Shown here one piece after another: positions 40,939 through 52,359 of a stretch of DNA of 64,000 nt; the stretch's first letter is position 1; each line of letters starts with the position of its first letter. The translations under genes were made by a program, and so were the position numbers. The notes beneath the pieces were generated by a model. It saw only the letters and a program-made list of their open reading frames with translations, was not told where the DNA came from and ran no database searches. Source of the stretch: Psychrobacter sp. NG25 (GTDB lineage: Bacteria; Pseudomonadota; Gammaproteobacteria; Pseudomonadales; Moraxellaceae); the NCBI RefSeq assembly GCF_015234355.1, contig NZ_JADGMV010000001.1, forward strand, positions 62,001 through 126,000, in the 5' to 3' direction.

Positions 40939-41475
40939 ATGGTTAAGCGCTTAATGAGTACATTGATAATTACGACGGCCAGTATGTGGGCGTTATCAGG
41001 TTGTGGCAACAGTGCTGAGACGACTGACCAAACCTCTGAAGCTGCCGTCACGACCGCAGAAAGTTCAGAAGTAGCGGAGAATACTGTCGACTGGTCTCTA
41101 GTCGCGAGCGGTGAAGCACCTGCTGATATCACCAATTATCAGTATCCGTTTGCGCTCGATAGTCAAAATGTGCAGGATTATGCGGATTACTTCAAAGTGG
41201 ATAATACTACGGCGCAGCATAATCTGACGGTGAGTATGGCAAGCAATGAGGCATTATCAAAAGCCTTGGATCAGCTGAGCGAGACCTATGTCTCGCATGA
41301 GCTAACTGATAGCAAAGACATGACACTTATCATTCATACCACGCCCGACATCGCTGCCAGTAGTTACGATTATGTATTTTCTGATGATTTTGCGAAAGGG
41401 CTGGTGCTACCTATCGTGATTGTGCCAGATGGTAAGAAAGGTGATGTTAAGGCGCATAGTGAGATGGTAGAGTAA
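40939..41475 (+). CDS. Putative lipoprotein of unknown function
   Basis: About 178 aa from the ATG at 40939, which has AAGAGGA upstream (the frame opens at 40912). Signal with lipobox ALSGC. An Ala/Thr/Glu-rich linker precedes a compact domain (NYQYPFALDSQNVQDYADYFKVDNTTAQHNLTVSMAS...) with no cysteines. Family not recognised. It follows another lipoprotein gene on the same strand but behind a terminator, so it is probably separately transcribed. Confidence 0.78.
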   Translation: MVKRLMSTLIITTASMWALSGCGNSAETTDQTSEAAVTTAESSEVAENTVDWSLVASGEAPADITNYQYPFALDSQNVQDYADYFKVDNTTAQHNLTVSMASNEALSKALDQLSETYVSHELTDSKDMTLIIHTTPDIAASSYDYVFSDDFAKGLVLPIVIVPDGKKGDVKAHSEMVE

Positions 41476-41482
41476 AAGTTAA

Positions 41483-41515
41483 TAGCGTGTGTTTTAGCCT
41501 ATATCACACACGCTA
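41483..41515. terminator. Hairpin between convergent genes
   Basis: 9-bp perfect stem TAGCGTGTG / CACACGCTA between the lipoprotein gene (+) and the TPR-DUF2971 gene (-). The U-tract is poor on both strands (TTAACTTTT on the minus strand), so terminator function is tentative. Confidence 0.5.
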
Positions 41516-41525
41516 CTAAAAGATA

Positions 41526-43385
41526 TTAAGTCTGACGGTAAGGGTTATTTGAGAGTTCGATTTTAACTTCGGTGTCACAAAGTAACTTTGCTAAGTAGGG
41601 CTGAAATTGACCAGCAGCAGGAGCGATATATATTTTATCTAAGTTATCTTTTACATTTATTTCATAATTAACATATAGAAACTTCCCAAAACTCATTTGA
41701 ACTTTTGGGTCTTTAAGCGATGTTATGTATATCATTCGACATTCCTGCTCTTCCTGAAAGGCTGAATGCTTTATAATATAATTTAAAGGCAGCAATATAT
41801 CTTCGACTAGCTCTAAATTTTCTATATAATCTTCCCTAAAGTTTTGCTTTGTATTTTTATAACATTTTCTTAAGGATTCTAATAACTTCGAAAGTTTATC
41901 ATTTTTATCATCAATTATTTTTTTATATTCCACCCACTTTTGTTCAGGACTATCTTTTTCTTCAAATTCACGATAAAAAGTAATTCGACTGCGATGAGCT
42001 ATCTGAACAAACCCAGATTTCGGATCTATATAAATACATCTTATAGCTTTAAATCTACTAGTTTCACTATCTATATCCTTGGTACTGAAACTCTCTCCTT
42101 TATTATTAATTTGAGAAGATAATATTTCCTCGTAACTTAAATCTTCCTCAGTTTGAAAAAATCTTTTGGAAAAGACTAAGCTAAGACCTGAAGCTTCCTT
42201 ATCATCTGTTTTTCCGTATAATCTAAATTGATTGAGGCTATCGTGATTAAAAGTAAAACAGCCAATAAAGGCATGCAAATTATCATCTAATTTTAAATTG
42301 TAAGGAGATTCTTGGTCGTAATTACTTAAATATCTACGCAAAACCTGTCCTTCACTTGGGTCATTAACGTTACTAATCGTATTTAACCGAAAGCTGCTTG
42401 GTGAAGTTTCTTCAAGGCTATCATTCATTAACTTATTACAAATATCCGTACTTGTATAATGTGCTAACTTTCGTTCTAATGACTTTAAATTATTTACTTT
42501 AGTGTCAAACTCGATTTTCAGCAAAGTTATGATGTCTCTTGTATAGCAAAATAGCTCAGTCAACTTTACTCCAAAGCTTAACGTATCCTCGTTCATCAAT
42601 AATCTACAAATACTTATGAAACATAAAGACTCATAAGGAATTCCTTTCTTTGATAATTGAAAATACTTTTCTGCTTCTTCATATTTTTCTAATTCAAAGT
42701 GCAATTTTCCTAATAAGTAATCTGCTTTGATACGTATATCATCTTCTGTTTTCTCACTAAGGGTACTTAATACAATAATTGCTTCTTTATATTCATTAAA
42801 TTTATACGCTTTTATATTAGCTATATTTAAAACTGCTAAATTATAAAAATTTAAGAAATCATCTTTATTTATTTTATTAAGATACTCTAATGCCTTTATA
42901 TAATTATCTTTTTTTGTTTCATATACTTTAGCTATATGGTATTGAGCAGCCGCAAAGCCTTCTTTAGTATCTTCTATTTTTATATTATTCCATAGCTTCA
43001 AAGCATCTTCAAAATTATTATAAATATAATTAAGTATAATTCCTTTTTGATAAGAAGCCGCCGAAAAATATAGTTTACTATATTCTTGATTTATCTCTTC
43101 AAAACTCCCTATTGCCCGCTGATATAAGTTTTTCTTTTTATACTCTAAGCCAATATTAAACTTTGCTTTAGCATATAATTCTGCGCTATCAGCTAACTTT
43201 ATACTATCCCAATAATTAACAGCCTCTTGATTATATTTATTTTTTAATAATAAAACCCCAATTACAGTCTGTGCTTTAGCATAAATTTCACCGCTAGGAT
43301 TTTCGCGTGTAACTTGCAATAGTCCTTCTATTTCTTCTATATCAGTGTTACTTAATTTTAGTTTTTTAAAATCATCAATATTCAT
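41526..43385 (-). CDS. TPR-like repeat protein with C-terminal DUF2971 domain
   Basis: 619 aa, cytoplasmic (no signal or membrane segment). Residues about 30-250 are helical pairs with TPR-like spacing (YAKAKFNIGLEYKKKNLYQRAIGSFEE, LGKLHFELEKYEEAEKYFQ). From about 305 on, the pattern of DUF2971 appears in order: HYTS (309-312), NVNDPSEG (339-346), CFTFNHDSLNQFRLYG (376-391), GLSLVF (400-405) and EECRMIYI near 557-564. The gene starts 3 bp after the ligA stop with a GGGGAG ribosome site inside the end of ligA, so it is translated from the ligA transcript. Base composition is visibly AT-richer, and codon use (AAA, ATA, TTA) unlike ligA, suggesting transfer. Function unknown; DUF2971 proteins with partner domains often sit among accessory genes, so a defence or stress role is an inference. 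Confidence 0.82.
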   Translation of the reverse strand: MNIDDFKKLKLSNTDIEEIEGLLQVTRENPSGEIYAKAQTVIGVLLLKNKYNQEAVNYWDSIKLADSAELYAKAKFNIGLEYKKKNLYQRAIGSFEEINQEYSKLYFSAASYQKGIILNYIYNNFEDALKLWNNIKIEDTKEGFAAAQYHIAKVYETKKDNYIKALEYLNKINKDDFLNFYNLAVLNIANIKAYKFNEYKEAIIVLSTLSEKTEDDIRIKADYLLGKLHFELEKYEEAEKYFQLSKKGIPYESLCFISICRLLMNEDTLSFGVKLTELFCYTRDIITLLKIEFDTKVNNLKSLERKLAHYTSTDICNKLMNDSLEETSPSSFRLNTISNVNDPSEGQVLRRYLSNYDQESPYNLKLDDNLHAFIGCFTFNHDSLNQFRLYGKTDDKEASGLSLVFSKRFFQTEEDLSYEEILSSQINNKGESFSTKDIDSETSRFKAIRCIYIDPKSGFVQIAHRSRITFYREFEEKDSPEQKWVEYKKIIDDKNDKLSKLLESLRKCYKNTKQNFREDYIENLELVEDILLPLNYIIKHSAFQEEQECRMIYITSLKDPKVQMSFGKFLYVNYEINVKDNLDKIYIAPAAGQFQPYLAKLLCDTEVKIELSNNPYRQT

Positions 43386-43388
43386 ACC

Positions 43389-45608
<2,220 letters not shown>

Positions 45609-45612
<4 letters not shown>

Positions 45613-45716
45613 GTCAAATCCATATAAATCCGCTACATCGTCATCCTCACTAACCATACTAATGTATAGCTTGCACTCGGCTTCCTTGTATCGAAAATAT
45701 TTGGAATCAACTATAT
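45609..45716. repeat. Foldback repeat element, copy B2
   Basis: Complete copy: left end TATAGTCAAATCCATATAAATC, core AATGTATAGCTTGCACTCGG, right end GGAATCAACTATA. It is closest to copy C (46.9-47.2 kb), which is inverted relative to it. Confidence 0.82.
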
Positions 45717-45758
45717 CTTGAACCGACTCTAGCATTTTGCAGAAATGAAAGCGCATTA

Positions 45759-45795
45759 AAAAAGGCAAATAACGTCAATCGCTATTTGCCTTTTA
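45759..45795 (-). terminator. Rho-independent terminator of zipA
   Basis: 12-bp stem AAAAGGCAAATA / TATTTGCCTTTT, loop ACGTCAATCGC, T-tract on both strands. About 55 bp after the zipA stop, so it separates zipA from ligA. Confidence 0.88.
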
Positions 45796-45851
45796 TATGA
45801 CTTCTACTATTAACCAGCTCTTACTTTCTGTAACCTTTAGCCTTCAAGCTT

Positions 45852-46883
45852 CTAACCTTCATAGTCGCGAACTTGATTACGTAGTTGTTGCTTATACTCA
45901 GAGGTGATTGGTTCGTTCTCTTCATCTAGCATAATCGCGTCTAAATCACTGGCCATCATATAAGCAATACTCATCATACTATCGAAGCTACGCAGCGCTT
46001 GCGGATGTGGTAAAGATAAGAATACCACCACGCCATGATAGGTATTGGTCGCCACGCTATGCGGATCAAAAGGCGCGATACCACTATCGGTGATACCCAT
46101 CATGCTAAACCACAGCATACCTGTGCCGTCTTTTTTCTCATAGCGATGGAACATATTCATCGCGCCATAGCGCAGACCGTATTTATCAATTAACTTCAAT
46201 AAATCACGGCCACGGATAATCGCGGTTGGGCGATCACGATATTGGTGCGGCAAGATAGTGATGTTGATGTTGTCTTTAGCATTAATCAATGGACCATTTT
46301 GCGCTTCGTCAACAGGCTCTGATAAATGCTGATCGAGAATCGGGCTATTGTCATCAAAACTCGGCTCTTCTACCGTATCAATTGATGGCATCAGACTGTC
46401 TGTCGCCGACATCAAGCTAGAAAATGCATCAGGCTCTTGCTCGGCATTTATCTGCTCAGATGCTGCTGCAAACTCAGTATTCTGCTGCTCATCCTGCCAG
46501 CGTGCATAGCTGTCATCTTCAACCATATCTCTGTGATCATCATTTAATTCACTGATGATATCGTTATGTCCAGCCATCTGCTGTGCATCGACATTCACAT
46601 CGAAATGGGCATGCGGTTGAGTCAACGTCTCTTCTTCGACGACTGCATTGAGATAGCTGCGATCAGGTGCAATACTGGTCTCGCCTGCGACGGTGTCATC
46701 AAGATCTGGCTGGTCCACGAGATTACGCTCATGTCGCGGTATGATGGGAATACCGTTTTTATCATAGTTGACCGCCATGGCTTCAGCGCTGTTGCGGCGC
46801 TTAAAACTACGAATGACCATAAACAGCCCTGCAAGCATGATAAATGCGGCAATGGCGATCAATATAAACTGAATAGCGGTCAT
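45852..46883 (-). CDS. zipA: Cell division protein ZipA
   Basis: Essential division protein that tethers FtsZ to the inner membrane. N-terminal membrane anchor (FILIAIAAFIMLAGLFMVIRSF), a basic patch (KRRN), a long acidic/Gln-rich linker (about residues 60-200) and a C-terminal FtsZ-binding domain (ILPHQYRDRPTAIIRGRDLL...GMLWFSMMG...VVVFLSLPHP). 343 aa. Between smc and ligA as in other gammaproteobacteria. Ribosome site AGGATG. Flanked by inverted foldback copies B2 and C. Confidence 0.92.
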   Translation of the reverse strand: MTAIQFILIAIAAFIMLAGLFMVIRSFKRRNSAEAMAVNYDKNGIPIIPRHERNLVDQPDLDDTVAGETSIAPDRSYLNAVVEEETLTQPHAHFDVNVDAQQMAGHNDIISELNDDHRDMVEDDSYARWQDEQQNTEFAAASEQINAEQEPDAFSSLMSATDSLMPSIDTVEEPSFDDNSPILDQHLSEPVDEAQNGPLINAKDNINITILPHQYRDRPTAIIRGRDLLKLIDKYGLRYGAMNMFHRYEKKDGTGMLWFSMMGITDSGIAPFDPHSVATNTYHGVVVFLSLPHPQALRSFDSMMSIAYMMASDLDAIMLDEENEPITSEYKQQLRNQVRDYEG

Positions 46884-47059
46884 GAGAAATACATCCTAAT
46901 ATATGACAAAAGGGAATACACAAGAGGCGACAAATGGCAATAGTCTAGCATGGCTAATTAAGCTCGTCACCATATAGTCATCGTTTACCGTCAGCCCGAC
47001 ATACTTGCGTAACGTTACCATCTCAACTTCAACTATACCACTAGCAGTGGCCTGCCAGT

Positions 47060-47166
47060 TATAGTTGAATTTAAATAATTTCGATACAAGGAAACCAAGT
47101 GCAAGTTATACATTAGTATGCTTAGCGAGGATAACGATGTAGCGGATCTATATAGATTTGACTATA
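47060..47166. repeat. Foldback repeat element, copy C
   Basis: Ends TATAGTTGAATTT and ATAGATTTGACTATA; core CAAGGAAACC...TTAGCGAGGATAACG. It is inverted relative to copies A, B and D. It fills much of the zipA-smc gap. A shorter piece with similar ends (about 46975-47041) may be a deletion remnant. Confidence 0.82.
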
Positions 47167-47179
47167 TCAGTTATTTGAG

Positions 47180-50100
47180 CTACTCGGTAATATAGCGTTC
47201 GGCTTCATCTAACGAGACACTGACTAACGTAGAAACACCTGCGCTTGGCATGGTAATGCCTTTTAGCTCGTCAGCAATCTGCATCGTCAGTTTGTTATGA
47301 CTGATAAAAATAAACTGCAAATCATCTGCTAGCTCATGAATCAAACTGGTAAAGCGTTCGACGTTGGCATCATCAAGTGGCGCATCGACTTCATCGAGCA
47401 CACAGAAAGGTGCGGGATGCTGCTTGAATATCGCAAAAATCAAGCTCAACGCGGTGAGGGTTTTTTCACCACCTGACAGCACAGCTAGGCGACTATTACG
47501 CTTGCCTTTTGGTTGTGCCATTAAGGTCAGCCCTGCCCGCCACTGTTCTGACTTGTGCTTGTCAGCAGGGATGTTGGCTGGCATATCGTCTGTGTTCAAC
47601 GTCAAACTGGCTTGACCACCGCCGAAGACTTTGGCAAATAAATTGGCAAGCTCGGTATTAACGGCATCTAGCGTCTGCATAAACAGGGTTTTAGTCGTCT
47701 CATCAATAGACTCAATCGCTGCTGTCAGCGTCTGCATACTAGCCGCAATATCTGCTGTCTGCTGCGCCAATGGCTCTAGACGTTCATTGACCTCATCCAA
47801 CTCTGCCACTGCTGCCAAATTGACAGGGCCGATTTTGCTAAGCTGCTGCTCAAGCGTGGCGCGTTCAGATTCTAATTCAGCGATTTTATCTGGACGCACA
47901 CGACGATCATGCGCGATAAAATCAGCAAGTAGATTTGAGACGCTCATCACTTGTTGCTGCTGGGCTAGCTCTGATACCGCTTTATATTTATGGCTCACCT
48001 TATAGTATGCTTCTAAAGCGTCATGAGTATGAGTGCTCGCATCGTCCAAACGCGCCATGCTTAGTGCCAACTCGGTGGCATGATTCGCAAGCTTACCCTG
48101 CTGAACTTGTAGCGTATTTTGCACGCTATCCAACGCTGTCTGCTGCTGAGCATAGTCTTGCTTTAGCGCAGCCAATGCGGTATCACGCTCGGTCAACAGC
48201 ACCTGCTGCTTATCTCGTGCTGTCTGCGCCGTCTGTAATGCTGCTTGCAAGTCTGGTAGCTTATCCTGCTGCTTCTGATGACTTGCTTTTAGCTGCTGTT
48301 CGCTCTGTAGCGATTGGTCATATTGCGCCGTCGCGCGCGCAAGGCTACTGACACTGTGCTCTAAGCGCATCTCGCTCTGTTGGATACGCAGCTGCAATGC
48401 TTGCCATGCATCATCATCGGCTTGACGTGTACGATTTAGCTCACTGCGCTCAGCCTGTAGTTGCTGACTGGTCGCACGGGCATCAGATATTTGCGGCGTT
48501 AACGCTACTATCTGACTTTGAATATCTTGCTGCTCATGAGTGAGCGTTTTTAACTCTTGTTCTAACTCTAACTGCTCTTGCTCAAGGGCAGATTTGTCCG
48601 CCATGAGACGCTGGCTGTCTGCTTGTAGACGATCAGCATTGGCACGCTGAGTCGTTAGCTGCTGCTGATATTTATGTTTATCACGGGTGAGCTGATCTGC
48701 TTGTGCACGGGTTTCTTCTATATTGACCGTTAACGCATCATAGTCACGTTGATTCTTTGCAATGGTCTTTTGCGTAGCTTGTATTTTGGTTTCAAACTCA
48801 TCTAGCAAATCTTCTAGTGCTTGCAAACGGCTACGCTGCTGCAATCGCTGTGTTAAAAACTGGCTATTGCTCTCACCTTGACTATCTTGCTCACCTATAA
48901 ACTTACTCAGATTAATTGTACCCTGACGACTGATCAGCCAACCGTCTGCGGTTAACAAAATAGCTGACGATGGCAACGCTTTTAAGATATTGGCAAAGTC
49001 TTCAAGCGTCTGCTGACTGGTTGCTTCTGATTGCGCAATATATACATAGCACTGCTGCCAAAGCGCCAATACTGGCTGCTTAATCAGCTGTGATAATGGC
49101 ATTACTCTATCAATTAAGCTGTCTGGTAAATGGTTGATAAATGGCGTTGTAGCTGCCTCATTTTTAGCAGGTAACCACAAGCTATGACCACTCTCTATTG
49201 AAGACTTATGTTCTGTATTAGCCTGCTCATTTTGTGCTGTTTGATAAGTAACGATATCCGCTAGGTCACTCTCAAGCACGTGCCATAAGCTGTTCGCTTT
49301 CTCAATATCACCGCTCGTATTGTCAACGTTTAATTGATTGGATTGGTTAGAGAACAGTACATGACTGTCTAGCCATAATGCCAAGACACTATCGAGTAGC
49401 GCGGCGTGCTGCTGCCCTTTTTCACTCAGCTCAATCTGCTCACGCAAGGTGGTGATAGCCAATTCGTTATAGCGATTGACAACATTGCTTTCCGAACTAG
49501 CTTCTAGATTACCTGCTGTAGAGACAGAGGCTTGCTGTTGGTTTTGCAGCGTAGGTTTTGGATGCAATATCTGATGCAGGGTATCATATTCACTGGCCAA
49601 TACCGCGTGACGCTTCTCATGCTCACTCAACTCACGCTGCTGCGTATTCAAGCGCTGCTGTAAATCATGCGCTTGCGGTTGTAGTTCCGACAGACGCTCA
49701 TCGATGCTGTCTTGTTGACGCTCTATCTGCTGCAACTGTTTATTCAGCTCTGCAACTTGCGTCTCTAATGTCTGCTGTAGGTTTTGTGCATCCGCTGACG
49801 CTTGTTCATCAGAGCGTTTATCAAATTCTTTATCAAAACCCTTATTATTGCTAGATGCTGATAATGACTGCTGTAATTGCTGCCATAGATTTTGCCAGTT
49901 TTGCTGGCGGCGCTGCCATTTGTCATGGTTTTGCTGATGACGTTTTTGTGCTTGGCTATTAATGGCTTGCTGCTGTTCAAGCATGCGCGAATTATCTTGC
50001 AAGCGTGATAGCTGGTTTTGCGCGTCATGCCATGCGCGTTGTAACGGTTGCTCATTGCGCTTATGCGTATCACGTCTACCCGTCAACTCAGTGAGCTGTG

Positions 50101-51169
50101 GGCGTAACGACTCTAATATACTCTGCTGCTCGGCTTGCTCGGCTTTTAATCGATCTATCTCACCCACTGCTTGCGCACGCTGCTGATCCAAGCTCGCGAG
50201 TTGCTGATTAATCACGGTCAATTGTGATTTGGCATCGCTCAGCTCGTGCTCAGCTTGTTGGTAGCCTAGCTGCTGCTGATAGTGATCGCTTTGGGCATCA
50301 TCCTTGAGCCATTGCTCTTGGTTAATGTGGGTGGCGAGCTTATCTTGTTGGGCTTTTAACGTCTCATAGTCGGCTTGCAATGTAGCGACTTCGGCAGTGC
50401 TGCGCTCATGAGCGATCTTTTGCTGCTGCTGCGTATGCTTGGCTTGATACAACTGCTGAATGGCCAGTTGTTGCTTGATATCAGCCAGCGTCAACGCCAG
50501 CTCTTCATAACGTTGCGCACTGGCGGCTTGCTTAGACAAGCGTTTCTGTTGGCTAACCAGTTCGCTTTGCATATCATGCAGACGTGCTAGGTTTTCTTGT
50601 GTTTTCTCTAGTTTTTTTTGTGTTTCTTCACGGCGTGCTTGGTAGCGTGAGACGCCTGCTGCCTCTTCAATAAACTCACGCAGCTGCATGGGGCTAGATT
50701 CGACAATACGTCCAATCATGCCTTGCTCAATCACCGCATAACTACGCGCACCAAGTCCCGTACCCAAAAACACATCGACCACATCACGGCGACGACAGCG
50801 CGTGCCATTGATGAAATAATCCGAGCGGCCATCCTTATTGACCTGACGACGAACGGACAGCTCTTGGTACAGGTTAAACTCATGACGAATGCCGGTATGC
50901 TCATCTTGCGTATGCTCAAACGTCAGCTCGACACTGGCGACACTTTTGGCAGCCTTGTCTTGCGTACCAGCAAAGATGACATCACTCATCGCGCCACCGC
51001 GTAACTGCTTGGCAGAGGTCTCACCCAGCACCCAGCGAATGGCATCAATCACGTTGGATTTGCCACAGCCGTTTGGCCCGACAATGGCGGTGATGCCATG
51101 ACGGAAGGTAAAAGTCGTTGGATTGGCAAAGGATTTGAAGCCTGCCAGCTTTAGGGATTTTAGACGCAT
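47180..51169 (-). CDS. smc: Chromosome segregation protein SMC
   Basis: Structural ATPase for chromosome condensation and segregation. N-terminal head with Walker A GPNGCGKSNVIDAI; long Gln/Leu/Ala-rich coiled coils (about residues 170-560 and 800-1100); a hinge region in the middle (about 565-790); C-terminal head with LSGGEKTLTALSL signature and Walker B FCVLDEVDAPLDD. 1329 aa, clearly longer than the usual 1150-1190; the extra length lies in the coiled coil and in an Asn/Ser-rich stretch before the hinge. Upstream of zipA. Its first codons and 5' flank are duplicated at 52360-52466. Confidence 0.95.
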   Translation of the reverse strand: MRLKSLKLAGFKSFANPTTFTFRHGITAIVGPNGCGKSNVIDAIRWVLGETSAKQLRGGAMSDVIFAGTQDKAAKSVASVELTFEHTQDEHTGIRHEFNLYQELSVRRQVNKDGRSDYFINGTRCRRRDVVDVFLGTGLGARSYAVIEQGMIGRIVESSPMQLREFIEEAAGVSRYQARREETQKKLEKTQENLARLHDMQSELVSQQKRLSKQAASAQRYEELALTLADIKQQLAIQQLYQAKHTQQQQKIAHERSTAEVATLQADYETLKAQQDKLATHINQEQWLKDDAQSDHYQQQLGYQQAEHELSDAKSQLTVINQQLASLDQQRAQAVGEIDRLKAEQAEQQSILESLRPQLTELTGRRDTHKRNEQPLQRAWHDAQNQLSRLQDNSRMLEQQQAINSQAQKRHQQNHDKWQRRQQNWQNLWQQLQQSLSASSNNKGFDKEFDKRSDEQASADAQNLQQTLETQVAELNKQLQQIERQQDSIDERLSELQPQAHDLQQRLNTQQRELSEHEKRHAVLASEYDTLHQILHPKPTLQNQQQASVSTAGNLEASSESNVVNRYNELAITTLREQIELSEKGQQHAALLDSVLALWLDSHVLFSNQSNQLNVDNTSGDIEKANSLWHVLESDLADIVTYQTAQNEQANTEHKSSIESGHSLWLPAKNEAATTPFINHLPDSLIDRVMPLSQLIKQPVLALWQQCYVYIAQSEATSQQTLEDFANILKALPSSAILLTADGWLISRQGTINLSKFIGEQDSQGESNSQFLTQRLQQRSRLQALEDLLDEFETKIQATQKTIAKNQRDYDALTVNIEETRAQADQLTRDKHKYQQQLTTQRANADRLQADSQRLMADKSALEQEQLELEQELKTLTHEQQDIQSQIVALTPQISDARATSQQLQAERSELNRTRQADDDAWQALQLRIQQSEMRLEHSVSSLARATAQYDQSLQSEQQLKASHQKQQDKLPDLQAALQTAQTARDKQQVLLTERDTALAALKQDYAQQQTALDSVQNTLQVQQGKLANHATELALSMARLDDASTHTHDALEAYYKVSHKYKAVSELAQQQQVMSVSNLLADFIAHDRRVRPDKIAELESERATLEQQLSKIGPVNLAAVAELDEVNERLEPLAQQTADIAASMQTLTAAIESIDETTKTLFMQTLDAVNTELANLFAKVFGGGQASLTLNTDDMPANIPADKHKSEQWRAGLTLMAQPKGKRNSRLAVLSGGEKTLTALSLIFAIFKQHPAPFCVLDEVDAPLDDANVERFTSLIHELADDLQFIFISHNKLTMQIADELKGITMPSAGVSTLVSVSLDEAERYITE

Positions 51170-51237
51170 GAAGAATCAGTAAACTTAGCAAAAACAGGCG
51201 GCTATTCTACCTTAAATTGTGGTGGGTTTTTAGGGTT
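51133..51237. repeat. Direct repeat 1 (smc 5' end and leader)
   Basis: The first 12-13 codons of smc plus 65 bp upstream. Conserved blocks shared with the second copy at 52360-52466: TTTTAGACGCAT, AGCAAAAA, AGGCGGCTATTCTACCT, TTTTTAGGGT. Overall about four bases in five agree. The gene at 51236-52186 lies between the two copies. Confidence 0.85.
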
Positions 51238-52186
51238 AAACAGCTAACTGCATAAACGATTTTGATTCAAGGCTTTGATGAAACCCCTTCAGCAGTTTTT
51301 GTTCCACTTGGCAGGTGTCATTTTCTACTAAATATCGATTGTTAAACTCAATAAGAGCGGACCAAGAGATACTTGCCACTTCTAAATGCTCGACTATTTC
51401 TAACAGCTCTGTTCTTAGTAGATGCTGATACTTCCTCGGTCTTTTATGACATAACGCCAGCTCTCGGTCTACGAGCGTTTGCTTGTTTTGCTTTAGCGCG
51501 TCACCACCGATAAATAACAGTAGAAACTTTGTACCCTGCTCAATAAAGCCTTTTTCTAATAGATGCTCATACATTAGGCAGTACTTTAGGATTTGGTCTG
51601 GGTTTTTCTGACCAGTGAGCTTTAACTCATTTGCTACCAGCACGTTCGCTTGATTGTTATAGGCTAAGTTATCCATATACATCGCTTTTAGCTCTGTACT
51701 GTTTTCAAACATGCCGCTGTTACCATGTGTCGACCATGATCCACTTGGCTCAAAGTTGATAAATTGCTGATAAAATAAATCTAAGTAGACATCACTACAC
51801 AAGCTCAAAAATATATCGAATTCTTTATTGAGATAGTCTTCAGAAAAGAATTTTACGCGGCGAACGGCTTCTCTTACATTACAGATGCCCATCGTTTGCG
51901 TTGAATAGGTCTCTAACTGCTCAGACTCAGTCATTTTTGTATTGAGCTTTTTAATGATTGATTGCTCAATTTCTTCTATATTTTTGCCCGTAAGCTCAGG
52001 ATGGGTTGCCCATTCAATGATTTGGCGCACATATTGCTTTTTAGTGATACCAAGAACCTGCTTTGGCTCCCATGCCAAAAACTCTACCATATTAGAGAGG
52101 CCAGTCGTCCATGATATCTGGTCTTTTAGATGACTCATTGAGCCGAAAACACGGCGGTATTTTTCTGCAGCTTTCATACTAATCAT
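51236..52186 (-). CDS. Unknown protein with PD-(D/E)XK nuclease-like core
   Basis: 316 aa, no signal peptide or membrane helix. A central segment looks like a PD-(D/E)XK nuclease core: Asp172 (YMDNLAYN), then strand plus E187-L-K189 (NVLVANELKL), then Q198 (NPDQILKYCLMYEHLL) and a following hydrophobic strand KFLLLFIGGD. The order and spacing suit that superfamily, but I recognise no named family. The rest is helical. Start ambiguous: Met1 (52186) or Met4 (52177), both with weak ribosome sites. The gene is flanked by duplicated smc 5' sequence and by foldback copy D, so it was probably inserted here. Confidence 0.72.
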   Translation of the reverse strand: MISMKAAEKYRRVFGSMSHLKDQISWTTGLSNMVEFLAWEPKQVLGITKKQYVRQIIEWATHPELTGKNIEEIEQSIIKKLNTKMTESEQLETYSTQTMGICNVREAVRRVKFFSEDYLNKEFDIFLSLCSDVYLDLFYQQFINFEPSGSWSTHGNSGMFENSTELKAMYMDNLAYNNQANVLVANELKLTGQKNPDQILKYCLMYEHLLEKGFIEQGTKFLLLFIGGDALKQNKQTLVDRELALCHKRPRKYQHLLRTELLEIVEHLEVASISWSALIEFNNRYLVENDTCQVEQKLLKGFHQSLESKSFMQLAV

Positions 52187-52229
52187 GTCTCATGGTTTAC
52201 ACACTAGCTTTATAAAGGTTTGTCATTGC

Positions 52230-52335
52230 TATAGTCATTCTACTATAAAGTATGACAGCGTTAACCTCGCTTGAAGTATCACATATACGTCTACACTCGG
52301 TTGCCTTGTACTACTTTTAAATTGAATCGACTATA
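52230..52335. repeat. Foldback repeat element, copy D
   Basis: Ends TATAGTCATTCTACTATAAAG and ACTTTTAAATTGAATCGACTATA (imperfect terminal inverted repeats); core GCGTTAACCTCGCTTGAAG...CTACACTCGGTTGCCTTGTA. Among the best preserved copies, nearly identical to copy E in reverse. It lies just upstream of the 316-aa gene. Confidence 0.88.
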
Positions 52336-52359
52336 CAACATGCCAAGTTTATCTAAGAT

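Noticed and set aside
46975..47041. A 67-bp stretch with TATAGTC and AACTATA ends as another foldback copy.
   Set aside because: Only about 7 bp of the ends match and the core of the family is missing; at best a deletion remnant.
47364..50590. Many plus-strand open frames inside the smc gene.
   Set aside because: All are antisense shadows of a long, unbroken SMC frame rich in Gln/Leu codons.
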